Part shown: piece by piece, positions 15,631-19,799 of the stretch | Layout: each line of letters begins with the position of its first letter | Numbering within the stretch: the stretch's first letter is position 1 | Source: a bacterium | Lineage (GTDB): Bacteria; SZUA-79; Acidulodesulfobacterales; Acidulodesulfobacteraceae | Assembly (NCBI GenBank): GCA_021781285.1 | Contig: JAJXXD010000193.1 | Coordinates: forward strand, 1-19,799 | Direction of reading: 5' to 3' | Length of the DNA stretch: 19,799 nt | Position numbers and translations under genes: made by a program | Notes under the pieces: model-generated | Told to the model about the DNA's origin: nothing | Database searches by the model: none | The model's input: the letters and a program-made list of their open reading frames with translations, nothing else

Positions 15631-16164
15631 TTATATGGAAGAGATATGTTTGGATATTTCATAATAAAGATGGCCGATTTCATTAAGAATTATCTTATCC
15701 ATAGCTAATTTTACGGCATTTAGGGAACCCGGGACGGAAAAAATTATCTTTCCGTTATATATTCCTGCGGAAGCACGCGACATAATGGCGGAAGGTCCGA
15801 TTTCATTATAGCTTAAACTCCTGAATAACTCCCCGAAACCATATAGCTCTTTATCGTATAAATCTTTTAACGTTTCGTAAGTTATATCTTTGAAAGAAAC
15901 TCCTGTTCCGCCGTTTATAATTAAGGCATCGGTTTTTTGTTTCTGATCCGGAAGGCAAATTTTTACGATAAGATTTTCAAGCAAATCTTTATCGTCTTTT
16001 ATAATACTGTAACCCGACACCTTATGGGAAGCCGACAAAAGCCTTTCTTTTATATAGTTCCCGCTTTCATCTTCAATTTCTTTTCTTGTATCGCTAAGCG
16101 TTATAATATAAATTTTTAAAAGTTTACCGGCTTTTATATCTTTTTTGTGCTCCAAATGCCCCAT
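15631..16164 (-). CDS. moaB: Molybdenum cofactor biosynthesis protein MoaB/MogA family
   Basis: MoaB/MogA-fold protein, probably the molybdopterin adenylyltransferase step that activates molybdopterin for metal insertion. The 177 residues include IITLSDTRKEIEDESG (20-35), the nucleotide/MPT site INGGTGVSFKDITYE (83-97) with a probable catalytic D93, MSRASAG (128-134) and VPGSLNAV (144-151). The DESG and GGTG forms resemble MoaB more than MogA, but the two are not cleanly separable by eye. It is the first gene of the run moaB, moaD-moaE, activase. The predicted promoter puts the transcript start only a few bases before the ATG, and no ribosome site is visible. An in-frame TTG at codon 4 also lacks one. 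Confidence 0.9.
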   Translation of the reverse strand: MGHLEHKKDIKAGKLLKIYIITLSDTRKEIEDESGNYIKERLLSASHKVSGYSIIKDDKDLLENLIVKICLPDQKQKTDALIINGGTGVSFKDITYETLKDLYDKELYGFGELFRSLSYNEIGPSAIMSRASAGIYNGKIIFSVPGSLNAVKLAMDKIILNEIGHLYYEISKHISSI

Positions 16165-16173
16165 AATAATTGA

Positions 16174-16202
16174 ATTTTAAACTATTACGGCAAAAAAGTC
16201 AA
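16174..16202 (-). promoter_or_regulatory. Predicted promoter of the moaB operon (near-leaderless)
   Basis: Read on minus: -35 TTGACT (16202-16197), exact 17-nt spacer, -10 TAAAAT (16179-16174), 10 of 12 consensus matches. The start would fall near 16167, about 3 nt before the moaB ATG. It lies just past the groEL terminator, so the operon would be transcribed independently of groESL. Confidence 0.5.
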
Positions 16203-16233
16203 TCCCGCCGAATGTTTTGAAGATAAACCAAAT

Positions 16234-16272
16234 TAAAAAAGGGGATGGATTTAAAATCCACCCCCTTTTTTA
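16234..16272 (-). terminator. Rho-independent terminator of groES-groEL
   Basis: A hairpin with arms 16234-16252 and 16254-16272 around a single unpaired A, 18 of 19 pairs (one A/C mismatch inside). The core GGGG-TGGATTT is GC-rich near the base and is flanked by six A and six T, so it could terminate in either direction. It lies about 80 nt after the groEL stop. The core resembles the palindrome at 748-787. Confidence 0.8.
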
Positions 16273-16280
16273 TCCTTCTA

Positions 16281-16328
16281 CGTCATTGCGAGTACATGAG
16301 ATTGGTTAGCTGCGAAGCTAAGCAATCT
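16281..16328. repeat. Fragment resembling the dispersed 'GTCATTGCGAG...GCAATCT' intergenic repeat
   Basis: Begins CGTCATTGCGAG and ends in a stem-loop, arms 16299-16311 and 16316-16328 around GCGA, with one mismatch. Text of the form GTCATTGCGAG...GAAGC...AAGCAATCT is a well-known intergenic repeat in many bacterial genomes, from memory. Here it is a single, decayed copy between groEL and its terminator. No transposase is nearby. Confidence 0.55.
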
Positions 16329-16354
16329 GGTTATTATGCTATAGCGGTCAATTT

Positions 16355-18001
16355 TTAATACATTCCGCCCATTCCGCCGGGCATTCCGCCGCCGGGCATT
16401 CCTGCAGGCATTCCGCCTTTTTCTTCAGGTTTATCCGCTATCATTGCTTCGGTCGTAAGCATAAGCGATGCAACGCTTGCGGCATTCTGAAGAGCCGTCC
16501 TTTCAACCTTCGTCGGGTCGATAATACCGGCTTTAATTAAATCTTCGTATTTGTCCGCGGCCGCATTATATCCAAAAGCAGCTTCTTGATTATTAAGAAC
16601 TTTGTCTATAACTATAGAGCCTTCTACGCCGGCATTTTCGGCAATCATTCTTAAAGGCTCCTGCACGGCTCTTCTAATTATCTTAACGCCGGAATCTTCG
16701 TCGTGATTTGATCCTTTTAATTTATCTAAGACCTTCGCCGCCCTTAAGAGCGCGACACCGCCTCCGGGAACTATGCCTTCTTCTACGGCAGCCCTTGTAG
16801 CATGAAGAGCGTCTTCGACTCTGGCTTTCTTTTCTTTCATTTCGGTTTCCGTAGCAGCGCCGACATTTATGACGGCAACGCCGCCTATTAATTTTGCAAG
16901 CCTTTCCTGTAGTTTTTCTTTATCGTAATCCGATGTAGATTCTTCTATCTGAGCCCTAATCTGTTTAACCCTTTTTTCTATATCGGTTTTTGAACCTGCT
17001 CCATCGACTATCGTAGTGTTGTCTTTATCTACGGTTATTCTTTTTGCATGACCGAGATCTTTAAGCGTGATAGACTCAAGTTTAACGCCTATATCTTCGG
17101 AAATTACCTGTCCTCCGGTTAATGTAGCTAAATCTTCAAGCATGGCCTTTCTTCTGTCGCCGAAACCCGGAGCCTTAACGGCGCAACAGTTTAGCGTGCC
17201 CCTTAATTTATTAACGACAAGCGTTGCAAGAGCTTCTCCTTCGACATCTTCCGAAATTATAATAAACGGGCGTCCCGATTTTGCGATTTGTTCGAGAATA
17301 GGCAGTAAATCTTTCATCGCAGATATTTTCTTTTCGTTAATCAAAATATACGGGTCGTCCAAAACGCATTCCATTCTTTCGGAATCCGTCACAAAATAAG
17401 GCGATAAATAGCCTCTGTCGAATTGCATTCCCTCTACTACTTCAAGCGTCGTCTCCATGCTTTTCGCTTCTTCTACCGTAATAACGCCTTCTTTGCCTAC
17501 CTTGTCCATTGCTTCCGCGATAATAGAACCTATCGTCTCGTCGTTATTTGCGGAAATAGTTCCTACCTGGGCTATTTCTTTTTGATCCTGTATGGGCTTG
17601 GATATCTTTTTAAGTTCTTTCACGATTTCTTCTACGGCTTTGTCTATTCCTCTCTTAACGTAAATAGGACTTGCTCCGGCGGTAACGTATTTGACTCCTT
17701 CTTTATATATAGCCTGGGCTAAAACTGTAGCGGTGGTTGTTCCGTCTCCGGCCGTATCGGAAGTTTTGGACGCGACTTCTTTTACCATTTGAGCGCCCAT
17801 ATTCTGAAACTTGTCGGATAGTTCAATCTCTTTCGCTACGGTAACGCCGTCTTTAGTAATTGTGGGAGAACCGAACGATTTTTCTATAACTACATTTCTG
17901 CCTTTAGGTCCGAGCGTAACTTTAACGGCGTCTGCAAGAGCATTGACCCCGCTAAGAATTTCGGCTCTGGCTTCCGATGAAAATTTTAATTCCTTTGCCA
18001 T
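16355..18001 (-). CDS. groL: Chaperonin GroEL (Hsp60)
   Basis: The 548-residue ATP-dependent folding chaperonin that forms double heptameric rings in the cytoplasm with GroES. The apical and equatorial signatures are complete: TLGPKGRNVVIEKSFGSPTITKDGVTVAKEIEL at the nucleotide pocket, DTAGDGTTTATVLAQ, GYLSPYFVT in the apical domain, the VGAATETEMKEKKARVEDALHATRAAVEEGIVPGGG stretch, and a Gly-Met-rich tail (GGMPAGMPGGGMPGGMGGMY). The tail has the GGM repeat of one-copy housekeeping GroELs. The ATG has AAGGAG upstream. It follows groES by 47 nt and ends before the terminator at 16234-16272. Confidence 0.99.
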   Translation of the reverse strand: MAKELKFSSEARAEILSGVNALADAVKVTLGPKGRNVVIEKSFGSPTITKDGVTVAKEIELSDKFQNMGAQMVKEVASKTSDTAGDGTTTATVLAQAIYKEGVKYVTAGASPIYVKRGIDKAVEEIVKELKKISKPIQDQKEIAQVGTISANNDETIGSIIAEAMDKVGKEGVITVEEAKSMETTLEVVEGMQFDRGYLSPYFVTDSERMECVLDDPYILINEKKISAMKDLLPILEQIAKSGRPFIIISEDVEGEALATLVVNKLRGTLNCCAVKAPGFGDRRKAMLEDLATLTGGQVISEDIGVKLESITLKDLGHAKRITVDKDNTTIVDGAGSKTDIEKRVKQIRAQIEESTSDYDKEKLQERLAKLIGGVAVINVGAATETEMKEKKARVEDALHATRAAVEEGIVPGGGVALLRAAKVLDKLKGSNHDEDSGVKIIRRAVQEPLRMIAENAGVEGSIVIDKVLNNQEAAFGYNAAADKYEDLIKAGIIDPTKVERTALQNAASVASLMLTTEAMIADKPEEKGGMPAGMPGGGMPGGMGGMY

Positions 18002-18048
18002 AATTATTTTACTCCTTATAATTTAAAATTATTTAGTTTTTAAAAATT

Positions 18049-18339
18049 CTATTTCTCTACTATCGCCAAAATATCGTCTTCTTTCATAATGAGATATTCT
18101 TTGTCGTCGATTTTAACGTCGTTGCCCGAATATTTTGCAAATAATACGATATCCCCTACTTTTACGTCCATAGGGATTTTCTTTCCGTCTTCCGTAATTC
18201 TGCCGTTTCCTGCGGCTACGACCTTACCCTGCATAGGCTTTTCTTTAGCGGAATCGGGAATAAATAATCCTCCTTTGGTTTTTTCTTCTTCCTGAAGCCT
18301 TTCTACTAAGATTCTGTCCTGTAACGGTTTAACTTTCAT
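18049..18339 (-). CDS. groS: Co-chaperonin GroES
   Basis: The 96-residue lid of the GroEL cavity, forming a heptamer that docks on GroEL rings. Residues 1-10 (MKVKPLQDRI) start the beta barrel. The mobile loop that contacts GroEL is about 17-34 (EEKTKGGLFIPDSAKEKP) with the hydrophobic tripeptide GLF in place of the common GII/GIV. Later it reads AAGNGR, DVKVGDIVLFAKYSGNDVKIDDKEYLIMKEDDILAIVE. The ATG at 18339 has AAGGAG upstream. The leader holds the CIRCE operator and the gene is first in the groES-groEL operon. Confidence 0.98.
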   Translation of the reverse strand: MKVKPLQDRILVERLQEEEKTKGGLFIPDSAKEKPMQGKVVAAGNGRITEDGKKIPMDVKVGDIVLFAKYSGNDVKIDDKEYLIMKEDDILAIVEK

Positions 18340-18403
18340 AAACTTCTTCTCCTTATTAATTATTAATTTATTTTAATTTTTACAAATGTCGTCAAAGAAA
18401 TGA

Positions 18404-18430
18404 TTAGCACTAATATTGTTTGAGTGCTAA
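18404..18430 (-). promoter_or_regulatory. CIRCE operator (HrcA-binding site) upstream of groES
   Basis: Plus-strand text TTAGCACTA (18404-18412), a 9-nt spacer and GAGTGCTAA (18422-18430). The consensus is TTAGCACTC-N9-GAGTGCTAA, so 17 of 18 arm bases match. The only change is at 18412 (A for C). HrcA, which binds this element, is not encoded in the window. The element begins at or just after the predicted transcription start, a common position for CIRCE. Confidence 0.95.
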
Positions 18431-18437
18431 CTCTTTT

Positions 18438-18466
18438 AATATACACTTATGTTTTTAAAAAAACAA
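18438..18466 (-). promoter_or_regulatory. Predicted groES-groEL promoter
   Basis: Read on minus: -35 TTGTTT (18466-18461), exact 17-nt spacer, -10 TATATT (18443-18438). Transcription would start near 18431, directly at the CIRCE element. This is a vegetative-type promoter, consistent with repression by HrcA rather than a heat-shock sigma factor. Confidence 0.6.
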
Positions 18467-18617
18467 TATTGCAAATCTTTTAACGATTAGCATAATTATA
18501 AAGCATTTTTTAAAATAATCCGGTTTAAATTAAATTTTCTTTATTTTTTGCAGTTTATCATTGATTTAATATGTTTTGCTCTATTTTATATTTTTATTAT
18601 TAAAGAAATATCAAATA

Positions 18618-18626
18618 TGATATAAT
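18618..18626 (+). promoter_or_regulatory. Candidate extended -10 promoter of the ABC exporter
   Basis: TGA-TATAAT (18618-18626) is an extended -10 element (TGn followed by the consensus hexamer). No good -35 is seen 17 nt upstream, which extended -10 promoters can tolerate. The start would be near 18633, about 23 nt before the ATG. No clear ribosome site is present. Confidence 0.4.
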
Positions 18627-18655
18627 TAATCTATTGAAAATATCCTACAATAACA

Positions 18656-19378
18656 ATGAAAAACTATATTCTGACCGTAAAAGGTTTGACGAAAAATTTT
18701 GGCCGGTTTCAAGCCTTAAGCAATGTTACTTTTAGTATAAAATATGGGGATTTTTTCGGGCTTATAGGTCCGAACGGGGCGGGTAAATCTACTCTTTTAA
18801 AAATACTTTACGGCATCGTCATTCCGGATTTCGGTTCTACCTTTATCTCCGGCTTAGATCTTAAATACGATTATAAAAAAATCAAGTACAACCTCGGCAT
18901 TGTTCCTCAGGACGATAATTTAGACGAAGACTTGAGCGTTTACGAAAACCTTTTAATATATTCGATGTATTTCGGAATACCCAGAAAAGAATCTATTAAA
19001 AAATCCACGGAACTTTTAAAATTTTTTAATTTAGCCGATAAAAAATATTCTAAAGTTGCGGCTTTATCCGGAGGATTGAGGAGGAGGCTTATGATTGCAA
19101 GGGCTTTAATAAACAATCCGTCTTTAATCATATTGGATGAACCTACAAGCGGATTAGACCCTGAATACAGGCAGAATATCTGGGGCAGGTTAAAAGCATT
19201 GAACGAAAACGGCGTTACTATTCTTATGTCCACGCATTATATGGAAGAAGCCGAAAAGCTTTTTAAAAATATGATAATACTGAATCACGGAAATATCGTA
19301 ATGAACGGAGCGATTAAGGACATTACCTCAAATAAAAAATCTTTAGAAGAAATCTTTCTCGATATTGCTAAAAATTAA
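18656..19378 (+). CDS. ABC exporter ATP-binding protein, NodI-type
   Basis: Cytoplasmic ATPase of an ABC-2 type exporter, 240 residues. Walker A is GPNGAGKST (38-46), the Q-loop is at Q85, the signature is LSGGLRRRL (137-145), Walker B is LIILDE (157-162) and the switch histidine is H194 in STHYMEEAE. The stretch LDPEYRQNIWGRLKALNENGVTILMSTHYMEEAE is characteristic of NodI/DrrA-type subunits. The permease gene begins at the base after its stop codon, so the two are co-translated. The transported compound cannot be told; NodI relatives outside rhizobia are often annotated as drug or lipid exporters. Confidence 0.92.
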   Translation: MKNYILTVKGLTKNFGRFQALSNVTFSIKYGDFFGLIGPNGAGKSTLLKILYGIVIPDFGSTFISGLDLKYDYKKIKYNLGIVPQDDNLDEDLSVYENLLIYSMYFGIPRKESIKKSTELLKFFNLADKKYSKVAALSGGLRRRLMIARALINNPSLIILDEPTSGLDPEYRQNIWGRLKALNENGVTILMSTHYMEEAEKLFKNMIILNHGNIVMNGAIKDITSNKKSLEEIFLDIAKN

Positions 19379-19799
19379 GTGAAAATAATAAGAAAAATAG
19401 CCGATATAAATTCCAATTTAAGCCTAAGGTCATTTACGGTTTTTTACAGAAACTATATGGTCTGGCTTAAGTATTATAAGCCGGGCGTAATAGGCGATAT
19501 TCTTGAACCTCTTTTATATCTGGCGGCGCTCGGATTCGGAATAGGCAAGTTTATACACCGCATAGACGGAATATCTTACGTTAAATATATCGTTCCGGGG
19601 ATAATCGCATCGTCGTCCATGTACGCGGCGGCATTCGAATCGACGTTCGGAGCATATACGAGAATGGTTACTAACGGAATATACGAGGCTATTCTTCTTA
19701 CGCCGGTAGGAATAGAAGACATAGTTTCCGGCGAAATTCTCTGGGGGACGGCAAAGGCATTTATGAGCGGGGCGGCGGTTTTAATAATAGGGACTGTTT
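19379..19799 (+). CDS. ABC-2 type permease, NodJ-type, N-terminal part (3' end outside window)
   Basis: Open frame from GTG at 19379, directly after the ATPase stop, to the window edge: 140 codons visible, no stop. The protein starts VKIIRKIADIN and continues with NodJ-like sequence: a short cytoplasmic lead, GVIGDILEPLLYLAALGFGIG in the first helix, then YVKYIVPGIIASSSMYAAAFESTFGAYTRM and GIYEAILLTPVGIEDIVSGEILW. These match the permease that partners NodI in lipochitooligosaccharide and related exporters. About 110 residues are missing on the right. The ATPase and permease together form a homodimeric or heterodimeric exporter in the inner membrane. Confidence 0.9.
   Translation, partial: MKIIRKIADINSNLSLRSFTVFYRNYMVWLKYYKPGVIGDILEPLLYLAALGFGIGKFIHRIDGISYVKYIVPGIIASSSMYAAAFESTFGAYTRMVTNGIYEAILLTPVGIEDIVSGEILWGTAKAFMSGAAVLIIGTV

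Larger units (their letters stand above)
18340..18655. other. Divergent intergenic region between groES and the ABC exporter
   Basis: This 316-nt gene-free stretch is AT-rich. It carries the groES leader, the CIRCE operator, the groES promoter and, at its right end, a candidate promoter for the ABC exporter on the other strand. I see no open frame of credible length and no repeat besides CIRCE. Confidence 0.7.

Noticed and set aside
16281..16328. Stem-loop as a tRNA or small structured RNA
   Set aside because: No cloverleaf, no T-loop or anticodon arm; the text fits an intergenic repeat better.
1..19799. CRISPR array, transposon, prophage or integrated element
   Set aside because: No regularly spaced direct repeats, no transposase, integrase or phage genes and no tRNA gene as an attachment site were found.

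Overview
The window comes from the chromosome of a low-GC bacterium. The gene set is bacterial: GroES/GroEL under a CIRCE operator, a bacterial-type AspRS with a GAD insert, thioredoxin reductase and a PerR-type regulator. A MoaD-MoaE fusion, a tandem acyl-CoA dehydratase activase and a degenerate indolepyruvate:ferredoxin oxidoreductase-like pair suggest an anaerobic or microaerobic lifestyle. The AspRS looks non-discriminating, and the undecaprenyl diphosphate synthase has the sequence style seen mostly in archaea. An uncultivated deltaproteobacterium-like lineage is possible (for example Candidatus Acidulodesulfobacterales), but that is only an impression. I see no rRNA, tRNA, CRISPR, transposase or phage gene.

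Layout. 1-910: 5' part of trxB (minus) diverges from an APC amino-acid permease (plus). Their predicted promoters overlap, and a perfect 40-bp palindrome lies in the predicted trxB leader. 2489-4705 (minus): uppS, an MFS transporter and a tiny CDGSH-type iron-sulfur protein form a tight run. 4833-11398 (plus): alpha/beta hydrolase, aspS, a DHA2-type MFS exporter, then two AT-rich genes that resemble IorA and IorB but lack their key cofactor motifs. 11361-16164 (minus): moaB, moaD-moaE fusion, tandem activase, then perR with its own promoter and a Per-box-like operator. 16234-18466 (minus): groES-groEL with promoter, CIRCE operator and terminator, plus a fragment of a repeat whose text resembles a family found in many genomes. 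18618-19799 (plus): NodI/NodJ-type ABC exporter, cut by the window edge.

How the genes fit together. Molybdopterin synthesis (MoaB, MoaD-MoaE) is co-oriented with an Fe-S ATPase of the radical-generating activase type, which points to anaerobic redox metabolism. PerR next to it and TrxB at the left edge are oxidative-stress and thiol-redox functions.

The most unusual item is the IorA/IorB-like pair at 9035-11398. Both frames are open and the domain order is kept. The 2x[4Fe-4S] ferredoxin tail is intact, but the thiamine-diphosphate GDS...N motif of IorA and the glycine-rich motif of IorB cannot be found. This looks like a repurposed, non-catalytic or substrate-switched member of the 2-oxoacid:ferredoxin oxidoreductase superfamily.
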